Shown here: positions 41,382 through 50,150 of the stretch, piece by piece | Position numbering within the stretch: position 1 is the stretch's first letter | How the letters are laid out: each line of letters begins with the position of its first letter | NCBI RefSeq assembly: GCF_036227605.1 | Contig: NZ_CP109487.1 | Location: 5,495,001-5,559,000 of the forward strand | Direction: 5' to 3' | Length of the DNA stretch: 64,000 bases | DNA from: Streptomyces sp. NBC_01439 | GTDB lineage: Bacteria > Actinomycetota > Actinomycetes > Streptomycetales > Streptomycetaceae | The notes under the pieces: model-generated | The model's database searches: none | Told to the model about the DNA's origin: nothing | Seen by the model: the letters and a program-made list of their open reading frames with translations, nothing else | Translations under genes and position numbers: made by a program

Positions 41382-43958
41382 GTGGCGGGCGAGTCCCCCG
41401 ACAAGTCGGTAGATGAAGGAGCGCCGGGGGCGGCGGAGTCGTCCGCGGAGCGTGATCCGAGGTTGTCCGTGCTCCGGCCGCGCGATCCCGAGAACGGCGG
41501 GTCCACTCGTTCCGGCGAGACCGGTGCCGATGTCGATGTCGATGTCGATGATGCCGAATCCGGATCGGACGCCGACGGGCCCGATGCACCGCAGGCCGGT
41601 GCCGGTGCCGATGTGGATGCCGACGCCGGTGCGGATTCCGAGGCACGAGCCGACGGGCCCGATGCGCCGCGGGCCGGTGCCGGTGTCGGTGCTGAGTCCG
41701 GTGGCGGGCGTGACCCGCTGCGGGACGCGGTGGCGGCGTGGGTCGCCTCCGCCGACGATGGCGATGACGATGGCGATGCTGCCGAGGCTTCCGCTTCGGC
41801 GGACGGAGAGGCGGACTCGGACGAGCCCGACGCCGTCGATTCCGGCACGCCTGAAGCCCGTACCGAGACGTCGGACTCAGATTCCGGTTCCGGTCCTTCC
41901 GTCGCCCCCGCGCCGGCCGAGAAGCCCAAGGGCGAGGAGCCCGCGGATAACGAGCGCACTGCCGTCTTCCGCGCCTTCCAGCCCGTCAAGCCGAAGCCCG
42001 CGGCTGAGCAGGCGAAGGCCGACGGGCCCGCGGACAGTGAGCGCACTGCCGTGTTCCGCGCCTTCAAGACCGATTCCGTTTCGACTCCTGCCGCCGAGCC
42101 GTCGAAGCCCGCGGCTGAGCGGCCGAAGGGCGAGGAGCCGGCGGACAGCGAGCGCACCGCGGTGTTCCGCGCCGTGAAGCCCGCCTCCGCTTCTGCTCCG
42201 GCCCCGGCTGCTGGGCCGAAGCCCGCGGCTGAGCGGCCGAAGGGCGAGGAGCCGGCGGACAGCGAGCGCACCGCCGTCTTCCGCGTTCCGAAGGTGGACG
42301 CGGCCGAGGCGGCGGCTGCCCCGAAGTCGGACCCCGCCAAGCCCGCTGCCGCGAGGCCGGCCCTGGCCAAGCCGACCGCGGCCGAGCCCGCCGCCAAGCC
42401 CGCGGAGGCCGAGCCTGCCGCGGCCAAGCCTCCGGCCGCCAAGCCCGCCGCCGTGGCCAATCCCCCGGCCGCCAACGCTGCCGGGGCCAAGCCCGCCGGG
42501 GCCAAGCCCGCCGGGGCCGAGGCCGCGGTCGAGCCGCCCAAGGGCAGCACCTTCGTGCCGCTGCGTCCGGAGGGCATCGCGCCCGCGGCCGAACCGCGGC
42601 CGAAGGTTCCGGTGCCGCCCGCCGTCGCGCGGCTCGACCACTCCGAGCGGACCACGCAGCAGCCGCTGCCGCCCAAGCCGCCGCTCGACATGCTCGCGGA
42701 CCTCACGAACAACCCGCCCCCGCCGCCGAGCCCGATGCGCACCGCCATCCGGCGGGTCAAGATCTACGCGCCGCTCGTGGCGCTCCTGGTGGTCATCCTG
42801 GCCGTCGTGCAGCTGGTCCGCCCGCTGCCCGAGCCGAAGCTCGTCATGACCGGCAAGTCCTCGTACACCTTCGAGGGCGGCAAGCCCCAGCTGCCGTGGC
42901 CCACCGAGGGGCAGGCGTACATGGCGGCCGCCGGTCTCGGCACGCTCGGCCAGTCCGGCGAACAGAAGCCCGTACCGATCGCGAGCGTCACTAAGTCGAT
43001 GACGGCGTACATCATCCTGCGCGACCACCCCATCAAGAAGGGTGAGCAGGGCGAGATGATCGAGATCGACAAGACGGCCGAGACCGAGGGCAAGAAGAAC
43101 AACTCGACCGACAACGAGTCCACCCTCGACACGGTCAAGGAGGGCGACAAGATCTCGGAGTACGACGCGATCGCCGCCCTGATGATCCCGTCGGCCAACA
43201 ACATCGCCCGGCTGCTCGCGCGCTGGGACTCCGGGTCGCAGGAGGCGTTCGTCAAGAAGATGAACGACACCGCGAAGGAACTCGGCATGACCAACACGAC
43301 GTACACGGACCCCTCGGGTCTGGACGCGACCACGGTCAGCACCGCCGAGGACCAGGTGAAGCTGGGCCTGAAGCTCGTCGAGATCGAGACGCTGCTCGAC
43401 ATCACCAAGAAGCCCAACTGGGTCGACCCGTACAACAAGAGCTGGCGGAACTGGAACGGCCTCACCGGACCGGCCGGCGCGCTCGGCATCAAGACCGGTA
43501 CGACGACCAAGGCCGGCGGAAACCTCCTCTTCGCCGCCCAGAAGAAGGTCGGCAACACCAACCAGCTGATCGTCGGAGCCGTCCTCGGCCAGCACAAGCC
43601 GTCGATCATCGACACCGTGCTCGCCGCGAGCAAGGAGCTGATGGTCGCCACCCAGAAGGCACTCGACGGCGCGACCGTCGTGAAGAAGGGCCAGGTCGTC
43701 GGGTACGTCGACGACGGGCTCGGCGGCCGGACGCCGGTCGTGGCCACCGCCGACGTGCAGGCGGTCGGCTGGGCCTCGCTGACCGTGGACCTCAAGCTCG
43801 CGAACGGCGGGGGCAAGCTGCCGCAGACCGCGGCGGCCGGTACCGAGGTCGGCGTGCTGACCGTCGGCGAGGGCGCGAGCCAGGTGAAGGTGCCGGTGGC
43901 GCTGAAGAGCGACCTCGCGGCGCCGAGCATCGGCAGCAAGCTGACGCGCGTCGGCTGA
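41382..43958 (+). CDS. Membrane-anchored D-alanyl-D-alanine carboxypeptidase with repeat-rich cytoplasmic tail
   Basis: About 858 residues. Residues 1-460 are disordered: an acidic Asp-rich part, then four copies of ERTAVFR spaced 30-45 residues apart, then an Ala/Lys/Pro-rich part. One transmembrane helix (YAPLVALLVVILAVVQLV) follows. The outer part is a class A-like PBP5-type peptidase with S535-V-T-K538, SANN (the S-x-N box) and IKTGTTTKAGG (the K-T-G box). It trims pentapeptide stems. GTG 41382 is preferred over the open upstream frame because GGAGG precedes it closely. It ends at a strong terminator. Confidence 0.9.
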   Translation: MAGESPDKSVDEGAPGAAESSAERDPRLSVLRPRDPENGGSTRSGETGADVDVDVDDAESGSDADGPDAPQAGAGADVDADAGADSEARADGPDAPRAGAGVGAESGGGRDPLRDAVAAWVASADDGDDDGDAAEASASADGEADSDEPDAVDSGTPEARTETSDSDSGSGPSVAPAPAEKPKGEEPADNERTAVFRAFQPVKPKPAAEQAKADGPADSERTAVFRAFKTDSVSTPAAEPSKPAAERPKGEEPADSERTAVFRAVKPASASAPAPAAGPKPAAERPKGEEPADSERTAVFRVPKVDAAEAAAAPKSDPAKPAAARPALAKPTAAEPAAKPAEAEPAAAKPPAAKPAAVANPPAANAAGAKPAGAKPAGAEAAVEPPKGSTFVPLRPEGIAPAAEPRPKVPVPPAVARLDHSERTTQQPLPPKPPLDMLADLTNNPPPPPSPMRTAIRRVKIYAPLVALLVVILAVVQLVRPLPEPKLVMTGKSSYTFEGGKPQLPWPTEGQAYMAAAGLGTLGQSGEQKPVPIASVTKSMTAYIILRDHPIKKGEQGEMIEIDKTAETEGKKNNSTDNESTLDTVKEGDKISEYDAIAALMIPSANNIARLLARWDSGSQEAFVKKMNDTAKELGMTNTTYTDPSGLDATTVSTAEDQVKLGLKLVEIETLLDITKKPNWVDPYNKSWRNWNGLTGPAGALGIKTGTTTKAGGNLLFAAQKKVGNTNQLIVGAVLGQHKPSIIDTVLAASKELMVATQKALDGATVVKKGQVVGYVDDGLGGRTPVVATADVQAVGWASLTVDLKLANGGGKLPQTAAAGTEVGVLTVGEGASQVKVPVALKSDLAAPSIGSKLTRVG

Positions 43959-43979
43959 CATCCGGTGAGAGCGTAGATC

Positions 43980-44007
43980 CGGCGCCCCGGGCAACCCCGG
44001 GGCGCCG
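43980..44007 (+). terminator. Terminator of the carboxypeptidase gene
   Basis: A perfect 12-bp stem (43980-43991 with 43996-44007) with a four-base loop lies 21 bases after the stop. Confidence 0.85.
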
Positions 44008-44062
44008 GGCCGCGTCTAGGCCCCCGGGAAGTTCGTGTACTCATGGGTTGGGGAGTGCGGCA

Positions 44063-46018
44063 GTGACCACCACTGAGCAGCAGGGTTGGCACCAGGAGGC
44101 CATCCCGTCGGCCGACGGCGCTGCTTCCGGGGTGTCCGCGTCCGCCACGACTGCCACGTCCGCCACGACTGCCGGGTCCGCCACGACCGTCGCCTGCGCG
44201 CCACCTTCCGCGCCCGGAGGCACCCGGCCGCCCCGCGGCCCGCTCGCCGCCGCTCTCGACGGCGCCCGGCGCCACCCGGTGGTCGTCGCCACCGTCCTCG
44301 CCGGGCTGCTGCACGTCGTTTGGTTCTTCAGCTTCGCCAACAGCGGCGGCGACCTGGCCGCGCAGGACGCCTGGGCCGAGTTCGTGGGTCGCCATCCCGA
44401 CTCGGCGTACAACCTCGCCTGGTACGGCGGCATGCACCCCGTTTCGTACAGCGTGGTCTCGCCGTACCTCATGCACATGCTCGGTGTCCGGACCACGATG
44501 ATGATCGCCGGTACCGTCTCGGCCGGGTTGCTCGCGCTGATCCTGACCCGCTGCCGCGGGGCCGTGCGCGAGCCCCTGTGGCCCGCCCTGGCCGGGGTCT
44601 ACGGCCTGCTCTGCAACGCCCTCTCGGGCCGCGTCACCTTCGGCCTCGGCGTGATGTTCGCGCTCGGCGCCGTCGCCGCCGTCTTCTGCTGGCCCCGAAA
44701 GTGGGCGGAGCGGCGCTGGGCCAAGGCCGCGGTGACGGCCCCGCTGGCCGGGCTCGCGACCGCCGCCAGCCCCGTCGCCGGTCTCTTCCTCGGGGTGATC
44801 GCGGCCGCGCTGTTCCTGAGCGGGCGGCGCCCGGGCGCGTACGCGCTGGGACTGGCCCCGGTGGCCGTGGTGGGGCTGTCGGCGTGGCTGTTCCCGTTCT
44901 CCGGGACGCAGCCGATGAAGATCGGCTCGGCCGGGCTACCGTTCGTGTTCGGGCTGCTGATCCTCTTCCTCGTACCGAGGCGGTGGAAGACCGTCCGGAT
45001 CGCCTCGGCCGTCTACGCCCTCGGCGTCTTCCTCACCTGGGCGATCGACTCCCAGGTCGGCTCGAACGTCACCCGCCTGGTGATGCTGTTCGGCGGGGCC
45101 GCGCTGCTCGCGGCCCTCCCCTACGAGTTCCCGCGCTCGCGGCGCTGGTACGCGGTGCTGCTGGCCTTCGTCGGGCTGAACGCCTGGATCACCACCAACA
45201 GCGTCACCGACATCGTCCGCACCACCCCGCTGGCCGCCTGGAGCCGGGAGCTGGCCCCCCTCGTCGACCAGCTGCAGAAGGCGCACGCCGACCGCGGCCG
45301 GGTCGAGGTGGTGCCGGCCAGCAGCCACCGCGAGTCCTCCGCCTTCCCCTTGTACGTGAACCTCGCGCGTGGCTGGAACCGGCAGGCGGACCTGGAGCGC
45401 AACCCGCTCTTCTACGACGACACCCTCACCGCGGACAGCTACCGGGCCTGGCTCGAGCGCTGGGCCGTGCACTACGTGGTGCTGCCCGCCGACAAACCCG
45501 ACTCGGGCGGGGTGGACGAGGCGAAGCTGGTGCGCGGGGGGCTCCCCTACCTCCAGCAGGTGTGGGGCGACGCGAACTGGCTGCTCTTCAAGGTCCAGGA
45601 GCCCACCGACCTGGTCGCCGGGCCGGCGACCGTGGTGCGGGCGAGCGCCGACCAGTTGGTCGTCGACGTGAAGCAGCCCGGCCGGGTGCTGGTGCGGATC
45701 CCGCACTCGCCGTGGCTGGGGCTGGTGGACGCGACGGGCAAGCCCGTACCGCCGCCGCAGGAGACCTCCGCCTCGAAGGCGCGGGGCGGGAGCGGGGAGG
45801 GCGGCGCGCTGCGCAAGCAGTACGCGAACACGGCCGGATGCCTCTTCAAGGCCGCTCCGGACGACACCGGGGACGTGTGGACGGAGCTGCTGGCACCGGC
45901 GCCGGGGGAGTACCGGGTGGCGGCGAAGTACCAGCTGCCGCGGGGGACGCCCTGCCCGGAGGACCTGGTGCACCAGACGCTGGGCCAGCCGACGCGTCCG
46001 GCTCCGCCGCGTCCCTGA
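44063..46018 (+). CDS. Large polytopic membrane protein with extracytoplasmic C-terminal domain
   Basis: A 651-residue protein from GTG 44063 (GGGGAG upstream; a TTG at 44048 is rejected). After a 60-residue Ala/Thr-rich tail, about ten to twelve hydrophobic segments fill residues 75-400, including VWFFSFANSGGDLAAQDAWAEF, which resembles the first outer loop of GT-C type glycosyltransferases (Asp in an early loop). The last 230 residues look soluble and extracytoplasmic. A glycosyltransferase or polymer-related function is inference. Confidence 0.7.
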   Translation: MTTTEQQGWHQEAIPSADGAASGVSASATTATSATTAGSATTVACAPPSAPGGTRPPRGPLAAALDGARRHPVVVATVLAGLLHVVWFFSFANSGGDLAAQDAWAEFVGRHPDSAYNLAWYGGMHPVSYSVVSPYLMHMLGVRTTMMIAGTVSAGLLALILTRCRGAVREPLWPALAGVYGLLCNALSGRVTFGLGVMFALGAVAAVFCWPRKWAERRWAKAAVTAPLAGLATAASPVAGLFLGVIAAALFLSGRRPGAYALGLAPVAVVGLSAWLFPFSGTQPMKIGSAGLPFVFGLLILFLVPRRWKTVRIASAVYALGVFLTWAIDSQVGSNVTRLVMLFGGAALLAALPYEFPRSRRWYAVLLAFVGLNAWITTNSVTDIVRTTPLAAWSRELAPLVDQLQKAHADRGRVEVVPASSHRESSAFPLYVNLARGWNRQADLERNPLFYDDTLTADSYRAWLERWAVHYVVLPADKPDSGGVDEAKLVRGGLPYLQQVWGDANWLLFKVQEPTDLVAGPATVVRASADQLVVDVKQPGRVLVRIPHSPWLGLVDATGKPVPPPQETSASKARGGSGEGGALRKQYANTAGCLFKAAPDDTGDVWTELLAPAPGEYRVAAKYQLPRGTPCPEDLVHQTLGQPTRPAPPRP

Positions 46019-46130
46019 TCCAGGCTCTTGATCGGAATTCTTTGCACATCGGTCCGGGTGCGTTGGTCCGTATATGTGCATACGATCCCAGTAGTCCGAT
46101 TGGGTGCTTCCCGAAGGAGTTGACGACGGG

Positions 46131-46334
46131 ATGAACAAAGAGCAGAAGCGGGATGTCCGGGCGGCCATCGCGAAGGCGCAGGAGCAGGCGCAACCGCCGC
46201 GCGCTCCGGGACACGGCTTCAGCGGTCCGGTACGGAGCAAGGTCAAGGGCGGACTGCACACGAAGGCCGCGCTCAAGCGGGCCGGCACTCCGCAGGGCGA
46301 CCGTATCGGCGAACGCAGCAGTGGTCTGAGCTGA
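46131..46334 (+). CDS. Small basic hypothetical protein
   Basis: A 67-residue Lys/Arg-rich protein (KEQKRDVRAAIAKAQEQAQ, then GGLHTKAALKRAGTPQGDR). AAGGAG lies 11 bases before ATG 46131, a somewhat long spacing. There are no Cys and no hydrophobic segment. It looks like a conserved small protein without assigned function and may bind nucleic acid. Confidence 0.6.
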   Translation: MNKEQKRDVRAAIAKAQEQAQPPRAPGHGFSGPVRSKVKGGLHTKAALKRAGTPQGDRIGERSSGLS

Positions 46335-46342
46335 CCGTGATG

Positions 46343-46380
46343 GCACGGCCCTTCCGGCCCGGGTCGGAAGGGCTTCGTGC
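46343..46380 (+). terminator. Terminator of the small basic gene
   Basis: GCCCTTCCG (46348-46356) pairs with CGGAAGGGC (46365-46373); GCACG and CGTGC extend the stem beyond a TT bulge. Confidence 0.75.
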
Positions 46381-46420
46381 GCCCCCGGTCCGGCGCGGTG
46401 GTCCGGGGTAGTGGTCCGCC

Positions 46421-46650
46421 CGGCGACCCGCGGCGACCCGCGGCGACCCGCGGCGACCCGCGGCGACCCGCGGCGACCCGCGGCGACCCGCGGCGACCCG
46501 CGGCGACCCGCGGCGACCCGCGGCGACCCGCGGCGACCCGCGGCGACCCGCGGCGACCCGCCTCGACCCGTCGCGCCCCGCCTCGATCCGCCTCGATCGG
46601 CTGCGATCCGTCGTGATCCGGCCGGAGCCGGTGCGATCCGGCCGGATACC
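46421..46650. repeat. Decamer tandem array before the sensor kinase gene
   Basis: Fourteen perfect CGGCGACCCG units fill 46421-46560. About nine decaying units follow (such as CCTCGACCCG, CCTCGATCCG, CTGCGATCCG, GTGCGATCCG), drifting toward NNNCGATCCG by 46650. The kinase ATG is at 46693. The region has no credible gene of its own. Confidence 0.92.
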
Positions 46651-46692
46651 GCCGCTCACCCTCCGGGGCTCGCGCATTACCGTGACGTGACC

Positions 46693-48039
46693 ATGAACGA
46701 CACGCAGCGCGACGAGCGGTTGCGGCCGCGCCCGCGACTGCCCGCCTGGACCTCGACCCTGACCTGGAAGGCCACGGTCTTCATCACCCTCATGTGCTGC
46801 GGACTCGCGGCGCTGCTGGGCTGCCTCGTGCACGGCGCCATGACCCGCCAGACCGTGGGCACGGCCCGCGAGAAGGCGCTGACCCGGCTGGAACGGACCA
46901 TCGAGGCCTACGAGACCGGCGGGCGCATGCCGCGCGGCGAGGGCATCGACCCGGCCGGCCTACCCCCGGAGCTGCGCGCCCTGGCGGCCGGCGGCAAGCG
47001 CGGCACGGCCGTCGGCAGGCACCGGGGCCGGCCCGTGATGTGGGCGGCCGGGCCCGCCGCCCACGGCAGCGCGATAGCCGTCTCCGTGGACTTCCGCGCG
47101 AGCGAGCGGACCATCGTCGAACTGGACCGGGCCATCCTCGGCTCCTCCGGGCTCGCCATCGGGGGCACCCTCCTCATCGGCGCGTTCGTCGTCACCAGGA
47201 TCACCCGACGGCTGCACCTGACCGCGCAGGTGGCCCGCCGGATCAGCGCCGGTGACCTCGACGCGCGCGTCGACGACAGCACGCGCAGCAAGGACGAGGT
47301 GGCGGCGGTCTCCCGGGCCCTGGACACCATGGCCTCCTCGCTCCAGGGCAAGCTCGAAGCGGAACAGCGGTTCACGGCGGACGTCGCCCATGAGCTCCGC
47401 ACCCCGCTGACCGGCCTGAACGCAGCCGCCGAGCTCCTGCCGCCGGGCCGTCCGGCCGAGCTCGTACGGGACCGGGTGCGGGCGATGCGCTCGCTGACCG
47501 AGGATCTCCTGGAGATCTCCCGGCTGGAGACGCGCAGCGAACGCCTGGAGCTGGATTCGCACGACCTGGCCGATCTGGCGGCGCGCGCCATCCGCGCCTC
47601 GGGCACCGAGACGGCTCTGGAGGTGCGCGGCTCGCGCGGCTCGCTGCGGGTGGACACGGACCGGCGGCGCCTGGAGCGGATCCTGGGCAACCTCGTGGCC
47701 AACGCGCACCGCCACGGCGCGGCCCCGGTCACGCTCACGGTCGACGGCCGGACCCTGACCGTCACGGACTCAGGCCCCGGCTATCCGGAGTACGTGCTGA
47801 CCACCGGCCCGCAGCGGTTCCGTACGGAGGGCACGAACAAGGGCCACGGGCTGGGCCTGACCATTGCGGACGGTCAGGCCCGGGTCCTCGGCGCCACCCT
47901 CACCTTCCGCAACCGGGAGGCGGGCGGAGCCGAGGCCCGCGTCACGCTTCCAGGGCCCGCAGGACCGGGAGCAACTGCGCTTCCTCGCCGTCGAGATGGG
48001 CTTCCAACTCCCGGCTCATCCGTTCCACCCGCTCGCTGA
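46693..48039 (+). CDS. Sensor histidine kinase, no adjacent response regulator
   Basis: A 448-residue membrane kinase. One helix at about residues 23-46, a 90-residue outer sensor loop, a second helix near 155-175, a HAMP domain (RISAGDLDARVDDS), the phospho-acceptor H233 in DVAHELRTPL, an N box (NLVANAHRHG) and a G2 box (GHGLGLTIA). The outer domain is short. The last 30 residues (after EARVTL) are Pro/Arg-rich and overlap the convergent gene by 98 bases, which suggests the frame runs past the usual end of this family. Its upstream region is the decamer array. Confidence 0.87.
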   Translation: MNDTQRDERLRPRPRLPAWTSTLTWKATVFITLMCCGLAALLGCLVHGAMTRQTVGTAREKALTRLERTIEAYETGGRMPRGEGIDPAGLPPELRALAAGGKRGTAVGRHRGRPVMWAAGPAAHGSAIAVSVDFRASERTIVELDRAILGSSGLAIGGTLLIGAFVVTRITRRLHLTAQVARRISAGDLDARVDDSTRSKDEVAAVSRALDTMASSLQGKLEAEQRFTADVAHELRTPLTGLNAAAELLPPGRPAELVRDRVRAMRSLTEDLLEISRLETRSERLELDSHDLADLAARAIRASGTETALEVRGSRGSLRVDTDRRRLERILGNLVANAHRHGAAPVTLTVDGRTLTVTDSGPGYPEYVLTTGPQRFRTEGTNKGHGLGLTIADGQARVLGATLTFRNREAGGAEARVTLPGPAGPGATALPRRRDGLPTPGSSVPPAR

Positions 48040-48784
48040 ATCCGACGCTGGGCGCGTCCAGGGCGCGTACCAACTCCTCCTGGAGCCCTGCGATGGCGCG
48101 GTGTTCGGAGCCCACCCGGAGGAAGAACTCCCGCATGTGCGGATGCTGTTGCTCCAGGTACGGGAAGAGCCCGGCGTCCTCGCTCCGGTGGTGGAACTCC
48201 AGCGAATGGCAGAACGCGAGGCAGTGCTGGCGCAGTTGCAGCCCGAGCGAGGCCGCCCCGGCGCCCTGCGGCTCCTCGCGCGCGAGGTCCCGTACGAGGG
48301 CCAGCTGCGCCCGCAGCCAGCCGTGCACCTCGAGCAGCTTCCCGGCGATACCGCCCTCCCGGGCCGGGACCTCGTGGGTGCGCTGGAGCACGACGACGGG
48401 GATCACCCGCCGGGTGCGCGCCTGGTACTCCCCGTACCCGGGCTCCGCGCGGACGATCCGCGCGAACAGCTCGTCCCGCCGAGCTCCTTGGGCGGGAACG
48501 GCGACGGCCTCGTACGTCTGCGTCCCGGTCTCGACCTCCACGAGGGGCCGCGCGAGCAGATTGTGGTACCAGGCGGGATGCCGGTCGGCCCCGGCGGCGG
48601 ACGCGACGACGAACAGCTCCCCGCCGCCGTCCTCGCGGGTGAACCCGAGCGGAACGGTGTGCGGCTTGCCGGACCTGGCGCCGGTGGTGGTGAGCAGGAT
48701 CAGCTCGGAACCTTCGAAGGGCCCGCCGACCTGGCCGGCGTTCGCCCTGAACTCTTCGATGACGGCGTGATTGAACGATGACAC
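47942..48784 (-). CDS. F420-type (DDN-like) nitroreductase fused to a hemerythrin domain
   Basis: A 280-residue two-domain protein. Residues 1-135 follow the deazaflavin-dependent nitroreductase fold (LILLTTTGARSGKPHTVPLGF, HPAWYHNLLARPLVEVE). Residues 145-280 form a four-helix hemerythrin domain with His/Glu iron ligands in VHGWL, HSLEFHHRSED, EHRAIAGL and HLDGEEAQLL. The fusion would couple an F420H2-linked or lipid-quinone reductase to a di-iron site. GTG 48784 has GAGGAA nine bases upstream. fbiC supplies F420 in this genome. The partner substrate is unknown. Confidence 0.85.
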   Translation of the reverse strand: MSSFNHAVIEEFRANAGQVGGPFEGSELILLTTTGARSGKPHTVPLGFTREDGGGELFVVASAAGADRHPAWYHNLLARPLVEVETGTQTYEAVAVPAQGARRDELFARIVRAEPGYGEYQARTRRVIPVVVLQRTHEVPAREGGIAGKLLEVHGWLRAQLALVRDLAREEPQGAGAASLGLQLRQHCLAFCHSLEFHHRSEDAGLFPYLEQQHPHMREFFLRVGSEHRAIAGLQEELVRALDAPSVGFSERVERMSRELEAHLDGEEAQLLPVLRALEA

Positions 48785-48976
48785 GGAGTGTTGACTTCCT
48801 CACGGTGTGCGTGCGTGCGACGGCAGCGAAACAACCGAGGGAGATCACCCGTAGCCGGTGGCGTACATGCCCATGGGCCCGGTCCTTCAAGAACAGGTGC
48901 CTGCCCAACCACCGCCCGGCCCACATCTCAGTAGGCGGCGTCACGCGACACGTGCGCCATGTAACCACAACGCGAA

Positions 48977-49010
48977 GAGGCCCCGCGATCGATATCGACC
49001 GCGGGGCCTC
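48977..49010 (-). terminator. Hairpin downstream of tRNA-Arg
   Basis: An 11-bp perfect stem (48977-48987 with 49000-49010) starts six bases past the tRNA 3' end on the minus strand. Confidence 0.75.
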
Positions 49011-49015
49011 GTCCG

Positions 49016-49088
49016 TGCCCTCGGCAGGATTCGAACCTGCGACACCGGCTTTAGGAGAGCCGTGCTCTATCCCCTGAGCTACGAAGGC
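49016..49088 (-). tRNA. tRNA-Arg (CCT anticodon)
   Basis: A 73-base cloverleaf without encoded CCA. The acceptor stem pairs 49082-49088 with 49017-49023 (one G-U), the anticodon stem is CGGCT/AGCCG, and the loop CTCCTAA gives anticodon CCT, reading AGG. The T arm GCAGG-TTCGAAT-CCTGC is perfect. AGG is rare in Streptomyces. The upstream region is duplicated at 54.6 kb. Confidence 0.95.
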
Positions 49089-49257
49089 GGGGGCTTGTCG
49101 CGAACCTTGTCGGAAACCCCGCTGGGGCCGCCCGACTCGGACGGACAAACGTCCTGGTCAGCTTGCGTGCGTACGCGGATCGGGCAGCATCCTCGCGGAC
49201 ACTTTCCCGGGCACACGCCTGGTAGCCGACTGACCGCTGACAGCCTAGCGGATCAGG
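49081..49257. repeat. Direct repeat copy 1 (tRNA 5' end plus upstream region)
   Basis: It covers the first eight bases of the tRNA and about 165 bases of its upstream region. A 20-base block (49081-49100) and a 43-base block (49212-49254) are identical to copy 2 at 54593-54612 and 54725-54767, at almost the same spacing. Confidence 0.88.
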
Positions 49258-49448
49258 CTGGCCGAGGTCGCCTCGATTGCTGTGCGCCTCGGCCACGTCC
49301 ATCTCGGGGCCTGTGACCTGCGCGTTTCGGTGCCGTCGGGTGCAGGGCGCCCCTGTCGGGGAGGTGGGGGCGTTGGTGTCGAGGTGCTTCTGGATGTCCG
49401 TTTCGCGTCCGGGGTGGCTCTGGTCGTCCGTGAGTCCGGGCCGCGAAG

Positions 49449-49479
49449 GACGGCCGTGCCCTCTGTGGGCACGGCCGTC
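49449..49479. terminator. Hairpin near the left part of the accessory segment
   Basis: A perfect 13-bp stem with a TCTGT loop follows the decayed gene on the minus strand. Confidence 0.75.
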
Positions 49480-49510
49480 GCGGTGTCTGCGGGGGTCTGT
49501 GGATCTCGGT

Positions 49511-50150
49511 CTATGCGGCCTTGCTGAGGTGGAGCCGGTGGCTGGTGACGTTCTGGGAGAGGGCGAAGCCGAGGACGAACAGCTTCTGGCGTTCGACGCC
49601 GTAGGCGATCATGCGGCGGTTCCAGAGGCTGAGGTCGAACTGGCTGTGGACCGACTCGGAGCGTCGTCGAGGCGGATGCTTTCGGCGATGCGGCCGTCGT
49701 TGCACCACAGCTCGTGGCCGCTCCGGCAGGTCTTGATCTCCTCGTAGAAGGCCGGGGTGAGCGCCCCGGGCTGCTTGTTTACGGCGAGGAGGCCGAGGCG
49801 CGCGAGGGCATCCCGGTGGACGCCCGGAAGGCCCCGACGTAGACGATGCCCATAAAGTGCGGAAGGGCGCTCTTGAGGGCGGTGAACTCCTGTACCGCGA
49901 ACGCCGCTTCGTCCTCGTACTCACCACTGGCGACGTGCGAGAAGGAGAGGATCACGCGAGTCCAGAATCCGTCGTCACGGCCTGAGGCGAAGAACCACTT
50001 CGTACCGCGACCTTCTTCTTCGCCTTCTCGCCGTTCTCGTTGTACGTGCGGGCTGCGGGGTCTACACGGTGGTTGCGGATCTCTCCGGTGACCGGATCAG
50101 CGGGCATCTCCCTGCGAGGTTTGGAGGAGGCCTTGGGGGCGGTGGCATCA
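49511..50150 (-). pseudogene. Decayed unknown gene with at least three frameshifts
   Basis: Coherent protein pieces lie in different minus-strand frames in order: ADPVTGEIRNHRVDP, then TKWFFASGRDDGFWTRVIL with FSHVASGEYEDEAAF, then LLAVNKQPGALTPAFYEEI and GHELWCNDGRIAES, then LWNRRMIAYGVERQKLFVLG ending at 49511. No single frame joins them. I do not recognise the family. The rest of the stretch 49089-50705 holds the repeat, a hairpin, and the promoter region of the oxidase gene, including GAGTA-N5-TACTC near 50430. Confidence 0.6.

Noticed and set aside
46421..46650. CRISPR-like array
   Set aside because: The unit is only 10 bases with no spacers; it is a simple tandem repeat with decaying units.
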